From positions 1-64,000 of the forward strand of contig PKWY01000038.1 of assembly GCA_003132205.1 (NCBI GenBank): DNA of 64,000 nt. Direction: 5' to 3'. The notes below the pieces were generated by a model. It worked only from the letters and a program-made list of their open reading frames with translations. It had not been told where the DNA came from and searched no databases. The translations under genes and the position numbers were made by a program. This stretch comes from Acidimicrobiaceae bacterium. Its GTDB lineage: Bacteria; Actinomycetota; Acidimicrobiia; Acidimicrobiales; RAAP-2. Shown piece after piece: positions 51,265 to 59,632 of the stretch; within the stretch, counting starts at the first letter, position 1; every line of letters begins with the position of its first letter.

Positions 51265-52302
51265 GTGAGCGACCCAGATTTCTTGAGGGCCTGTCGTGGC
51301 GAAGAGGTGGACCACGTACCCGTGTGGTTCATGCGCCAAGCGGGACGCTCGCTGCCCGAGTACCGGGCGCTTCGCGGCACCGGTTCGATACTGGACGCCA
51401 TTGCGGACCCGGCGCTCGCCTGCGAGGTCACGATGCAGCCCGTTCGCCGTTACGGCCTCGACGCCGCGATTCTCTTCTCGGACATCGTCGTCCCCTACCA
51501 CGCCATTGGCTTCGGCGTCGAGGTGGTGCCCGGGCGCGGCCCGGTCATCGCGCAGCCCTTCTCCAGCGCGAGCGACCTCGAACGGCTGCGCGACCTGGAG
51601 GCCGCCGACATCATCCACGTCACCCAGACCGTCGACCTCGTCGTCAAGGAACTCGAGTCGACGAAGACGCCGCTCATTGGCTTCGCCGGAGCGCCCTTCA
51701 CGGTCGCGAGCTACCTCGTCGAGGGCGCGCCGACGCGCGACTTCGCCGTCATCAAGAGCCTGATGCACCGCGACCCCACGCTCTTCGATCAGCTGCTCGA
51801 CCGCCTCGTTGACATCACGGTCTCGTTCCTCAGGTCCCAAGTCGAGCACGGCGCCCGGGCGCTGCAGCTCTTCGACTCGTGGGCGGGCTCTCTCACGCGC
51901 GACGAGTACCGCCGCTACGCCCTTCCCGCCACCACCCGCGTCTTCGAAGGGGTCGCCGATCTCAACGTGCCGACGATCCTCTTCGGAGTCGGCACCGGTG
52001 AGCTGCTCGGCCTGATGAGCTCGGCCGGCAGTTCGGTGATGGGCATTGACTGGCACGTCGACCTCGACGAGGGCCGTCGACGGGTCGGCGACAAGCCCGT
52101 GCAGGGAAACCTCGATCCCGCGCGCTGCATGAGCGGTGAGGAGCTCGGCATCGAAGCCGCCCGCGAGATCCTCAAACGCGCGGGCACCTCAGCGGGCCAC
52201 ATCTTCAATCTGGGACACGGCGTGCTGCCTTCGACCGACCCGGCGGTCCTCGAGGCCGTGGTGCGCGTCGTTCACGAAGAGGGCAAGGCGGGGGTTCGAT
52301 GA
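51265..52302 (+). CDS. hemE: Uroporphyrinogen decarboxylase
   Basis: GTG 51265 is preceded by AAAAAGGAG. The 345-residue enzyme removes four carboxyls from uroporphyrinogen III to give coproporphyrinogen III. The N-terminal signature VWFMRQAGRSLPEYRALRG (about 21-39) holds the active-site Arg residues; AAILFSDIVVPYHAIG (about 67-82) and the C-terminal GHIFNLGHGVLPSTDP (about 310-325) are also conserved. First gene of a coupled haem operon. Confidence 0.95.
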   Translation: MSDPDFLRACRGEEVDHVPVWFMRQAGRSLPEYRALRGTGSILDAIADPALACEVTMQPVRRYGLDAAILFSDIVVPYHAIGFGVEVVPGRGPVIAQPFSSASDLERLRDLEAADIIHVTQTVDLVVKELESTKTPLIGFAGAPFTVASYLVEGAPTRDFAVIKSLMHRDPTLFDQLLDRLVDITVSFLRSQVEHGARALQLFDSWAGSLTRDEYRRYALPATTRVFEGVADLNVPTILFGVGTGELLGLMSSAGSSVMGIDWHVDLDEGRRRVGDKPVQGNLDPARCMSGEELGIEAAREILKRAGTSAGHIFNLGHGVLPSTDPAVLEAVVRVVHEEGKAGVR

Positions 52303-53204
52303 AGACCGGCGTCCTGGTCATGGCGTACGGCACGCCGACGACGCCCGATGACGTCGAGGCGTACTACACGCGGATCCGCCACGGGCGCGCCCCGACCCCG
52401 GAACTCCTCAGCGACCTCGTCCGGCGCTACAACGCCATCGGCGGCACGTCGCCGCTCGCGAAGCGGACCGGCGACCAGGTGCGGGGCATCGCCGCGGCGC
52501 TCGAGGCCTCGAGCCCGGAGTCCTTCGACGTCCGCTTCGGCTCCAAGTACGAGCCTCCGATGCTCGAAGATGCCGCCGAGTCGTTTCGCAACGACGGTTT
52601 CACCAAGGTGATCGGACTGGTCCTCGCGCCGCACTCCTCATCGATGTCCACCGCCCAGTACATGTCGCGCGCGCGCGAGACCCTCGGCGAGGCCGTGCAG
52701 TTCATCGAGGTCGGCGAATGGTACGAGGCGCCGGGATTCCTCGAACTCATCGCGTCGAGGGTCAACGAAGCCCTCGCCAAGGTTCCGAGTGACCGCTTGT
52801 CGACCACGGAGGTTCTCTTCTCCGCGCACTCGCTTCCCGAGAGGATCCTCGCCGCCGGCGACAACTACCCCGACCAGCTGCGCGAGAGCGCGGCGCAGGC
52901 CGCCGCCGTCGCCGGGGTCGCCGCGTGGGACATCGCGTGGCAGTCGGCGGGGCGAACGGCCGACCCCTGGATCGGGCCCGACATCCTGCAGGTGCTGCGC
53001 GACAAGAGGGCGGCTGGCGTGACCGACATCGTCTCGTGCCCCATTGGCTTCGTCGCCGACCACCTCGAGGTGCTCTTCGACATCGACATCGAGGCGAGGG
53101 GCGTCGCGAACGAGATCGGACTCAATCTGGTGCGCACCGAGTCGCTGAACGACGATCGCGCGTTCATGGAGATCCTCGCCAACGTCGTCAGAAGCGCGAC
53201 GTAG
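52299..53204 (+). CDS. hemH: Ferrochelatase (coproporphyrin ferrochelatase type)
   Basis: A 301-residue enzyme, ATG overlapping the hemE stop (ATGA). It inserts Fe(II) into a porphyrin. Visible blocks: VMAYGTPTTPDDVEAYYTRI (about 6-25), the metal-site His in LVLAPHSSSMSTAQYMSRA (about 107-125), and CPIGFVADHLEVLFDIDIEA (about 247-266) with the second site. In Actinomycetota the family usually acts on coproporphyrin III in the coproporphyrin-dependent route, before the decarboxylase HemQ/ChdC, which is not seen here. Length is normal. Confidence 0.92.
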   Translation: MKTGVLVMAYGTPTTPDDVEAYYTRIRHGRAPTPELLSDLVRRYNAIGGTSPLAKRTGDQVRGIAAALEASSPESFDVRFGSKYEPPMLEDAAESFRNDGFTKVIGLVLAPHSSSMSTAQYMSRARETLGEAVQFIEVGEWYEAPGFLELIASRVNEALAKVPSDRLSTTEVLFSAHSLPERILAAGDNYPDQLRESAAQAAAVAGVAAWDIAWQSAGRTADPWIGPDILQVLRDKRAAGVTDIVSCPIGFVADHLEVLFDIDIEARGVANEIGLNLVRTESLNDDRAFMEILANVVRSAT

Positions 53205-54647
53205 GTGACGAGACCGTCGGTCGTCATCGTTGGCGGGGGGATCAGCGGACTCAGCGCCGCCTGGGAGCTGACCGGCGGGGTCGATGGCCCGGACGAGAAC
53301 ACACCGCGCGTCGAGGTCATCGAGGCGAGCGACCATCTCGGCGGGGCGCTCGTCACCACCTCGTTCGCCGGACGCACCATCGACCTCGGCGCGGACGGAT
53401 TCCTCGCCAGGCGTCCCGAGGCGGTGACCCTGGTCCGTGAGCTCGGGCTCGAGGACCAACTCGAGGCGATCAACGCGAGCGGCGCCTCGATCTGGCTCAA
53501 CGGGGCCCTCGATCAACTCCCCGACGGCCTCGTGCTCGGCTTCCCCGCCTACTCCAAGACCCTGAAGACGCTGAAGGGGCTTTCGTGGAAGGCGAAGTTG
53601 GCGGCCAGGCGCGACGAATGGCTGCCCCGGCGCCTGAGTGTCGGCGACGACGCGACGATCGGCACCATCGCGCGCGCCAAATTGGGCCGCGAGCTCACCT
53701 ACCAGTTCATCGAGCCGATGATCGGCGGCATCCAGGCTGGCCGGATCGACGACCTCTCGGCGAAGTCCGTCTTTCCCCCGTTGCTCGACGCCGCGCGAAA
53801 GGGCGGATCGCTCATGAAGGCAATCCGTGCGAGCGGTCCGGTGAGCCCCGGTCCCGCCTCAGCGACCGTGAGCACCGGACCCGCCTTCTATTCGCTGCTC
53901 GGCGGCGTTGGTTCGCTCCCGGTGGAGCTGGCGCGTCAGCTGCGCGAACGAGGCGTCGAGCTTCGCACCGGCGTCGCCGTGAGCGCCGTTCGACGCACCC
54001 CGGCGGGAACCTACCCGTGGGAAGTCGACACCGAGACCACCTCCACGCTCGCCAACGCGGTGATCTTCGCCGCGCCGGCCCCCGTCGTCGCCGAACTGGT
54101 CGGCGAACTCGACCACAACCTCGACCAGCTCCGCGTCGTTGCGAGCGCCGGGGCCGCGATGGTGACCTTCGATCTGCTGCGAAGCGAGATCACGCTGCCC
54201 GACAGCGGGACCGGCGTGCTCGTGCCGCTGGGCACGCGCTGGTCGGGCGAGGGAACCCTCATGGTGACCGCCATCACGTTCCTCGACCGCAAGTGGCCCC
54301 GCTTAGCGCGCGACGAGGACGTCGTGCTGCGCGCCCACGTGGGGCGCATCGACGACGACCGCTGGGCCTCGATGAGCGACGAGGAGCTCACGAGCCGCGT
54401 CGCGAGCGAACTCGCGGTGCTGCTGCCACGATTCGGGACCGCCCGCGAGACGAGGGTGCAGCGTTGGCCCCAGGGGCTCCCCCAGTACTACCTCGGCCAC
54501 GACCTGCTCGTCGCTTCCGCCAGGGAGTCGGCGGCGAAGCTCAGCATCGCCCTCGCGGGCAGCGCCTACGACGGCGTGGGGATCCCGGCGAGCATCGGCT
54601 CGGGGCGCCGCAGCGCACGCGAAGTGCTCGCCCGGCTGAAGAGCTAG
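53205..54647 (+). CDS. hemY: Coproporphyrinogen/protoporphyrinogen oxidase (HemY/CgoX)
   Basis: GTG 53205 directly follows the hemH stop. The 480-residue flavoprotein has the FAD site VVIVGGGISGLSAAWEL (about 5-21) and the second dinucleotide strand VIEASDHLGGAL; GLGIDLGADGFLARRP-like (TIDLGADGFLARRPEA, about 58-73) marks the HemY family. The C-terminus YDGVGIPASIGSGRRSAREV is the classic FAD-proximal end. It oxidises coproporphyrinogen III to coproporphyrin III with O2 in the actinobacterial route. Convergent with the cfa-type gene, one base apart. Confidence 0.9.
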   Translation: MTRPSVVIVGGGISGLSAAWELTGGVDGPDENTPRVEVIEASDHLGGALVTTSFAGRTIDLGADGFLARRPEAVTLVRELGLEDQLEAINASGASIWLNGALDQLPDGLVLGFPAYSKTLKTLKGLSWKAKLAARRDEWLPRRLSVGDDATIGTIARAKLGRELTYQFIEPMIGGIQAGRIDDLSAKSVFPPLLDAARKGGSLMKAIRASGPVSPGPASATVSTGPAFYSLLGGVGSLPVELARQLRERGVELRTGVAVSAVRRTPAGTYPWEVDTETTSTLANAVIFAAPAPVVAELVGELDHNLDQLRVVASAGAAMVTFDLLRSEITLPDSGTGVLVPLGTRWSGEGTLMVTAITFLDRKWPRLARDEDVVLRAHVGRIDDDRWASMSDEELTSRVASELAVLLPRFGTARETRVQRWPQGLPQYYLGHDLLVASARESAAKLSIALAGSAYDGVGIPASIGSGRRSAREVLARLKS

Positions 54648-54648
54648 T

Positions 54649-55971
54649 TCAGCTCGGACGGTAACCGATCACCGGGCGGAACTCGGGCTTGTGGAACACC
54701 ATCTGGACGTCCGAGACGTGGCGCTCGAGGAACGCCCCCTCGCAGTAGCGCAGGTACATGACCCACAGCCGCCTGAAGCGTTCATCGAAGCCGAGGGCGC
54801 GTATCTCGACGAAGCGCTCCTCGACGCTCTGTCCCCACAGGCGCAGGGTCTTCGCGTAGTGCAGTCCAATGTCGTCGAGGTCGACGAGCGTAAGGTCGGT
54901 GGCGATCACGATGGAGTTCATGATCGCCGTGATGCTCGGCAGGCATCCCCCGGGAAAGATCAGATCGCGGATGAAGTCCTCCTGGAGCTTCGCGCGCTCG
55001 AAGCTCTGGTCGGCGATAGTGATCGCCTGGAGGGCCATGCGTCCCTTGTCCGACAACAGCGAGGAGCACTTCTTGAAGAACTCGTCGTAGTCGCGCCAAC
55101 TCACCGCCTCGATCATCTCCACCGAGACCAGCGCGTCGTACGTGCCCGTGAGGTCCTCGTAATGGTCGCCAAGGACGTTCACCAGGTGGCTCAGCCCAGC
55201 CTCGCTGATGCGCTTGATCGCCCCGTCGCGCTGGTTCTGCGAGATCGTGGTCGTGGTCACGCGCGCCCCGTAGCGGCTGGCGGCGTGCATCGCGAACCCT
55301 CCCCATCCGGCGCCGATCTCGAGGACGTGGTCGTTCGGCCCGAGCTCGAGCTTGCGACATATCCGGTCGAACTTCTCCACCTGGGCGTCGTGAAGCGACG
55401 TCGAATCATCTCGGAAAATCGCACACGAGTAGGCCATCGTCTCGTCGAGCATGATCTCGAAGAACTCGTTCGAGAGGTCGTAGTGCGCGTGGATGTTCTT
55501 CCGGTCAGTCACCTTCGATGGCTTCGCGCGAAGGAGTCCTTTCGTGAGGGCCCGACACGCCAGCGGCGCGAGGCTCCAAAGGGAACGCCGCCGACGCGCG
55601 CGCCGGTCCTGGCGAACGCGAATGGGCTGGGTCGCGCGGAACAGGAACCGCACGAGCGACGTCATGTCCGAGGTCTCCCACTGCCCGTTCACGTAGCTGC
55701 GGCCCATGCCGCGAGAGCCCTCGTAGACGAGAGCCGCGTAGGCAGCCCGGTCCTTCACCGTGATGTCCGCCTTGAGGTCGCCTCGACCAATCGTCCTTTC
55801 CGTGCGGTGCGGTCCCCACTCTTCGACAACGCGCAGCGTCCCGACGCCCTCGATCTTCTTTCGCCCAACGATGCGCAGGAAGATCCGCCGGGCCAGACCC
55901 TCGAGGCGCTGGAAATGAAGCGGCAGGAAGTCCTTTGGCGCAATGGTGTCGTTAGTGGGTTCGGAAATCAT
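54649..55971 (-). CDS. Cyclopropane-fatty-acyl-phospholipid synthase family methyltransferase
   Basis: A 440-residue SAM-dependent enzyme. The N-terminal domain (about 1-150) binds the lipid surface; the methyltransferase domain contains HYDLSNEFFEIMLDETMAYS (about 167-186), the SAM site VLEIGAGWGGFAMHAASRYG (about 221-240) and VSVEMIEAVSWRDYDEFF (about 288-305). The YLRYCEGAFLE block near the C-terminus carries the conserved Tyr/Cys/Glu of the bicarbonate pocket. It adds a methylene across acyl double bonds. Could also be a mycolic-type or branched methyl transferase of the same family. Confidence 0.9.
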   Translation of the reverse strand: MISEPTNDTIAPKDFLPLHFQRLEGLARRIFLRIVGRKKIEGVGTLRVVEEWGPHRTERTIGRGDLKADITVKDRAAYAALVYEGSRGMGRSYVNGQWETSDMTSLVRFLFRATQPIRVRQDRRARRRRSLWSLAPLACRALTKGLLRAKPSKVTDRKNIHAHYDLSNEFFEIMLDETMAYSCAIFRDDSTSLHDAQVEKFDRICRKLELGPNDHVLEIGAGWGGFAMHAASRYGARVTTTTISQNQRDGAIKRISEAGLSHLVNVLGDHYEDLTGTYDALVSVEMIEAVSWRDYDEFFKKCSSLLSDKGRMALQAITIADQSFERAKLQEDFIRDLIFPGGCLPSITAIMNSIVIATDLTLVDLDDIGLHYAKTLRLWGQSVEERFVEIRALGFDERFRRLWVMYLRYCEGAFLERHVSDVQMVFHKPEFRPVIGYRPS

Positions 55972-56262
55972 CGGAGCCTTTCAAGCCGCGTGGCGGGTGT
56001 ACAACGTATCTATCACGCTTCGCGAACAGTTGTGAAGCTTGGACGAAGACGCGCAGGCTCGCCCCCATGGCCAAGTCGGTATGGCGGCGCAGTGCGCGCG
56101 CGCCCCGAGTGATTGAGTGGTGATTATGTGGTGGGTTACCGATCGTGGCGGCGCCCGCACATTATGAACGGGAACGGCCAGAACAGTTACTCTCGGTCCA
56201 TCCCACTCTCTTCGTCACGGTGGTGAAACATGGGTGAAGCAATGGCCTGAAAGAGGATCCCG

Positions 56263-56937
56263 ATGACGACAAAGCAACTTCAACGAAGAGCCGGTCCTCG
56301 ACACCTTCCCCGCTTGGCAGCCCCGGCGTTAGCTGCCGCGATGCTGCTGGGGCTTGGGAGCCCTGTCGCCGCAGTCACGCCGCCGTGGGTGGCGCTCAGT
56401 ATTGCCAAGTACGCGGTGGCCACCGCTACGCACGATAGGCCCGCCCACGTCGTCACCGCGGCCGAAGTCAGCAATGCCGTTGGCCTGACCTCAGTGAACA
56501 CCAAGAACCTCTCTCTGTTGTTCAACCTGGGTGATGTGTTCGGATTCTCGAGAGTTATCCTGCTCTTTGACCAGAAACCCTTCTCCGACACCTGCATCGA
56601 CTTCCCAAACACGGTCGGGGGTGCCCCGCGAGTAATCCCCTGCCCGCACCAAGCCCAGGGGCTATGGAATAGCCGTCCTGGCGTGATGAACGCAAGCGGT
56701 GACGCCATCGCCGCAGCCGCGGCACGCGGGGAAGCCGTGTCCGGCGCCGACGTCGTGAAAGCCAACGCGGCCTGGCACTTGTCGTTGGTTCCCACGCCAA
56801 CCTTCGCGGCGGGCCAGGGTGGCAAGGTGAAGTTCGGCACGCTGGTCGAAATGCCTCCCAACTTGAAGTTCACGGTCTACATCTGCGTGCAGTTTCCGAA
56901 GACCGCCTACGGCATTCCGGTCCAGGTGGCTTGTTAA
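56263..56937 (+). CDS. Secreted protein of unknown function with four cysteines
   Basis: A 224-residue product with a signal peptide (basic start, hydrophobic about 19-37, likely cut after PVAAV). The mature part has four Cys (SDTCIDF, VIPCPHQ, YICVQF and the last residue) that could form two disulfides, and a conserved-looking GDVFGFSRVILLFDQKPF segment. AAGAGGATCCC precedes the ATG. I do not recognise the family. It is a single gene between the synthase and the interrupted membrane-protein gene. Confidence 0.7.
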   Translation: MTTKQLQRRAGPRHLPRLAAPALAAAMLLGLGSPVAAVTPPWVALSIAKYAVATATHDRPAHVVTAAEVSNAVGLTSVNTKNLSLLFNLGDVFGFSRVILLFDQKPFSDTCIDFPNTVGGAPRVIPCPHQAQGLWNSRPGVMNASGDAIAAAAARGEAVSGADVVKANAAWHLSLVPTPTFAAGQGGKVKFGTLVEMPPNLKFTVYICVQFPKTAYGIPVQVAC

Positions 56938-57170
56938 GTGCTGCGCCTTGCGTCGTCATAGGTGTGACAACTCACGCCCGAAGGATTGGGTGTCCGGACG
57001 GGTCACGCGAGCATGCGGGCGTAGGTTTTCAGGCTGCCCGGCGTGACAAGACCACTCAGCCTGGTCCAGCTACCTCGAGATGTTTCCCACTATCCAGATG
57101 ACGAGAAAGAGGGCGGTGGCCATTCCAAGGCCGAGGTCAACAGCAATGGCTATGCGACTTGACGGAGTTT

Positions 57171-57180
57171 GATGACCCCA
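57171..57180. repeat. Left copy of 10-bp flanking direct repeat GATGACCCCA
   Basis: Identical to 58660-58669. It is consistent with a target-site duplication: exactly one copy is needed to restore the interrupted reading frame. Confidence 0.75.
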
Positions 57181-57215
57181 CCTTCGGCAAACAGTGACCC
57201 AATGGCGTACGACAA
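57181..57215 (+). repeat. Left terminal inverted repeat of the TnpB element
   Basis: Positions 1-14, 16-19, 23-31 and 34-35 of this end match the inverted right end (29 of 35). The outermost 14 bases are perfect. Confidence 0.8.
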
Positions 57216-57244
57216 ATGTCACACCAAGTGCCGATACTGATCGG

Positions 57245-58603
57245 GTGACCACGCCCGTCCTCGAACGCACGTCGACCTCAACGGAGAGTGTCGTCACTCG
57301 GGCCTACGTCTACGCGATCGACCCCACCCCCGAGCAGGCCAAGCTGCTTCGCAGCCACGTCGGAGGCTCGCGCTTCGCCTATAACGCCTTGCTCGGGCTC
57401 GTCGTCGCCAACTGGGCCGAGAACCGTGCGAAAAAGGAAGCGGGCATCGAAGTCGCCCAGGAGGATTGGGTCGACACCAGTCACTTCGGCCTGCTCCGAC
57501 TCTGGGCGAAACACCGCGACGAGCTGGCCCCATGGTGGCCGGAGAACGGCGCCAGCACCTACAACGACGCCGCGCAGCGCCTCGCCAAGGCCATCGACAA
57601 CTGGCGCAAGGGTCGCGCCAAGTTCCCCACGTTCAAACGCAAGGGTCAAGGTGGCTCAGTCCGATTCACGAACCAAGCAGTGCGCATCGTCGACTCGCAC
57701 CATGTGCGTATTGTTCGCATTGGCGATGTCAAGACCTACGAGTCGACCCGCAAGATCTACCGGCACCTCGAACGCGGAACCGCCAAGATCATGGCCGCCA
57801 CGGTGACGCAACGTTCGGGCAAGTGGCAGGTCTCGTTCACGGTCGAGGTGATCCGCCAGTTCCCCGCCACGCGGGCGCCGGGGAGGATTGTCGGTGTCGA
57901 CGTCGGCCTCACTACCCTCTACACCGGCGCCACCACAGACGGCGCGCACGTCCTCAACGTCGCCAACCCGCGCCATTTCGTGAAGGCAGAGAAGAAGCTG
58001 GCCCACGCCCAGCGCATTGCTTCGCGGCGTCAGGGCCCGAAGAAGGGCGTTGCACCGTCGAAGCGCTGGAAGATGGCCAACGCCCGGGTCCACAAGGTCC
58101 ACGCCGGCGTACGCAACGCCCGCAAGAACCTCATCAACGAGACGACGACACGCCTCGCGAAGGACTACGACGTCATCGTGATCGAGGACCTGAACGTAGC
58201 CGGCATGGTGAAGAACCACTCCCTCGCTAAGCACATCGAGGACGCCGCCTGGGGCGAGTTCGGCCGCCAACTCGAGTACAAGACCAAATGGTACGGGTCC
58301 ACGCTCGTGCGCGTCGACACGTTCTACCCCTCTTCAAAGACCTGCAGTCAGTGCGGGGCAGTGAAAGCCAAACTGCCCCTTGACGAACGGTTGTACCACT
58401 GCGGGGCCTGTGGCCTCGTGCTCGACCGCGATCTCAACGCGGCCATCAACCTGGCCCGGATGGGCCTGCCGGGGACAAGCTCCGGTACTGGACGTGGAGG
58501 GGAGGTAAGACCCGCGCAGCAGAAACTTGTTGCAACGGCACACCCCGACGAAGCGTCAACCGACCCGTCGTCCGACGACGGTGTAGGAGATACTTCGGTT
58601 TAG
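57245..58603 (+). CDS. tnpB: TnpB-family RNA-guided nuclease (IS605 OrfB type)
   Basis: With GTG 57245 the product has 452 residues (GTG 57194, inside the left repeat, is an alternative). An N-terminal RAYVYAIDPTPEQAKLLRSH wedge/helix-turn-helix part is followed by a split RuvC nuclease: Asp219 (GVDVGLTTL), Glu314 (VIEDLNVAGM) and Asp394/Asp396 (DRDLNAAIN). A zinc finger has C367, C370, C386 and C389. All catalytic positions are present, so it should be active as an omega-RNA-guided DNA nuclease that helps the element persist. No tnpA is adjacent. Confidence 0.9.
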   Translation: MTTPVLERTSTSTESVVTRAYVYAIDPTPEQAKLLRSHVGGSRFAYNALLGLVVANWAENRAKKEAGIEVAQEDWVDTSHFGLLRLWAKHRDELAPWWPENGASTYNDAAQRLAKAIDNWRKGRAKFPTFKRKGQGGSVRFTNQAVRIVDSHHVRIVRIGDVKTYESTRKIYRHLERGTAKIMAATVTQRSGKWQVSFTVEVIRQFPATRAPGRIVGVDVGLTTLYTGATTDGAHVLNVANPRHFVKAEKKLAHAQRIASRRQGPKKGVAPSKRWKMANARVHKVHAGVRNARKNLINETTTRLAKDYDVIVIEDLNVAGMVKNHSLAKHIEDAAWGEFGRQLEYKTKWYGSTLVRVDTFYPSSKTCSQCGAVKAKLPLDERLYHCGACGLVLDRDLNAAINLARMGLPGTSSGTGRGGEVRPAQQKLVATAHPDEASTDPSSDDGVGDTSV

Positions 58604-58659
58604 AACTCGGTCTGGTGGGTAATTACCGTACGCCAGGAGGTCCCTGTTTGCCGAAGGAG
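58480..58659 (+). ncRNA. Candidate omega-RNA overlapping the 3' end of tnpB
   Basis: TnpB guide RNAs normally come from the 3' end of tnpB through the right element end, with the guide read from the flanking DNA. Here this stretch holds a 7-bp hairpin CCGTCGT/ACGACGG with a CCG loop at 58565-58581 and a CCGG...CCGG pairing near 58468-58485. The guide would begin at or just beyond 58658, reading into the interrupted gene. The 5' end is a guess. Confidence 0.35.
58623..58657 (-). repeat. Right terminal inverted repeat of the TnpB element
   Basis: Inverted partner of 57181-57215; the outer 14 bases CTGTTTGCCGAAGG are perfect. Two bases (AG) separate it from the flanking direct repeat. Confidence 0.8.
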
Positions 58660-58669
58660 GATGACCCCA
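58660..58669. repeat. Right copy of 10-bp flanking direct repeat GATGACCCCA
   Basis: Identical to 57171-57180; sits on the far side of the element within the interrupted membrane-protein gene. Confidence 0.75.
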
Positions 58670-58932
58670 TTGCACAAGACCCCAGGTACTTAGAGCCACA
58701 ATGAGTACGAGGAGGAGAGGCGGCATCAGGATACTCACGGCAAAGCCCAGCAGAAACGCCACGACGACCCACGGCCACAGTGAAGTGGTGCCCGGTCGAT
58801 GAACGCTTTGAGCCTTTGACATCTAGTGCCTCCTTGTGTCCACGACGCAGCAAACCGGCATTTCATTCATGGCGTACGGACGCCGTCGCGATCAGCAACC
58901 CTTCTACTTAATCACTACTCAATCACGCGGGG

Positions 58933-58950
58933 GCCGAGGCGATCCTCGGC
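58933..58950. terminator. Hairpin in the 58823-59109 gap
   Basis: GCCGAGG/CCTCGGC forms a 7-bp stem with a 4-base loop, about 160 bases after the stop of the leftward HAD gene. No U-run. The rest of the 287-base gap has no supported gene. Confidence 0.35.
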
Positions 58951-59109
58951 TTCGAAGAGGGTGACGTCATGGTGATCACTCAGGGGGTACGAGTTGCTGA
59001 GACCGCTGACCCGCACCCAAATGGCGATCTTCACTCGTCAACCCTCAGAACCGCAGCACCGCCCGGCGCCGATCGGGGGTAGTCCTCAGGGCCGAGCGGT
59101 TCCTTGCCC

Positions 59110-59625
59110 CTACAGGTAGTAGCCCGAGTGGATGTAGATGCACGGGACGCCCTCGCTCACGTACATCGCGTGGTTCTTCGGGTCGTCGTCGAGCGCGAGT
59201 TGTATCGAGAAGCCGTGGTCGATGAGGTCGCGCAGCGCGCCGCGCTTGAACCGGTCGACGCCCGAGTAATCGCCGTACTCGCGCATGATCAGCAGGTCCC
59301 ATCGCAGCCCGTAGCGCTCGAGCCACGCGAGCGTCGGACCCTGGACCCGCCGGGGCCGCCCAGTCAGAAGAACTATAGAGAGCGAGTCGTCGAGCAGCTC
59401 GAGGAGGCGTTCGATCTCCTCGATGACGGGATCGTCGCCGCAGGCGTCGAAGAAGCTCTTCCAATCGCCCCAGTCGAGGTAGTGCTGACGCCCCGCGGCG
59501 TCGGCGAGGACTCCGTCGATGTCGAAGATGACGGCGCGTCCGGGCTCGATCGACGCGTCGCGCCAGTACCAGTTCTCTCGTACGTAGTCGGTTGTCATCA
59601 GTGGATTTGCCCCCTCGGCGCTCAC
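59110..59625 (-). CDS. HAD-fold phosphatase / polynucleotide-kinase-3'-phosphatase-like protein
   Basis: A 171-residue HAD-superfamily protein. Motif I is VIFDIDGVLAD (about 31-41, two Asp), motif II is VLLTGRPRRVQG (about 89), and motif IV is ALDDDPKNHAMY (about 146-157). The cap is minimal, similar to small HADs acting on nucleotides or phosphoproteins. The start is uncertain: ATG 59625 or ATG 59598 (MTTDYVRENWYW). It is divergent from the large lysyltransferase gene with only a few bases between starts, so they may share a control region. Substrate unknown. Confidence 0.75.
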   Translation of the reverse strand: MSAEGANPLMTTDYVRENWYWRDASIEPGRAVIFDIDGVLADAAGRQHYLDWGDWKSFFDACGDDPVIEEIERLLELLDDSLSIVLLTGRPRRVQGPTLAWLERYGLRWDLLIMREYGDYSGVDRFKRGALRDLIDHGFSIQLALDDDPKNHAMYVSEGVPCIYIHSGYYL

Positions 59626-59632
59626 CGGGGTG

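Larger units (their letters stand above)
57181..58659 (+). mobile_element. TnpB-only insertion element with terminal inverted repeats and flanking direct repeat
   Basis: The element is about 1.48 kb. The left end is CCTTCGGCAAACAG at 57181 and the right end is its inverted copy at 58644-58657. The inverted repeats extend imperfectly to 35 positions (29 identical). GATGACCCCA flanks both sides (57171-57180, 58660-58669; the right copy is 2 bases outside the repeat). It carries tnpB and no transposase gene. IS200/IS605 elements, the usual hosts of tnpB, have hairpin ends and no target duplication, so mobilisation in trans by a DDE transposase is a reasonable inference. Confidence 0.8.
57070..58822 (-). 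pseudogene. Small membrane protein gene split by a TnpB element
   Basis: The 5' part (58822-58660) starts at ATG 58822 with a perfect AAGGAGG ribosome site and encodes a leader and two membrane helices ending in QWGH. The 3' part (57180-57070) continues WGHQTPSSR, one more helix and a stop. If the element and one copy of the 10-base repeat GATGACCCCA are removed, the two parts join in frame to an 87-residue protein with three hydrophobic segments (about 17-37, 32-50 and 63-83). Family unknown. In the present sequence the 5' part would read on into the element and stop at 58556. Confidence 0.8.

Noticed and set aside
57070..57297. Separate 75-residue membrane protein on the minus strand
   Set aside because: Its first part is antisense to tnpB and inside the element; the rest is the 3' end of the split membrane-protein gene.
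58556..58822. Independent 88-residue membrane protein
   Set aside because: The last third reads into the TnpB element; the original gene continues at 57180, as shown by frame restoration.
58928..59050. Plus-strand frame containing EGDVMVITQGVRVAET
   Set aside because: Looks somewhat protein-like but is short, has no ribosome site and no identifiable family; could be a gene remnant but not supportable.
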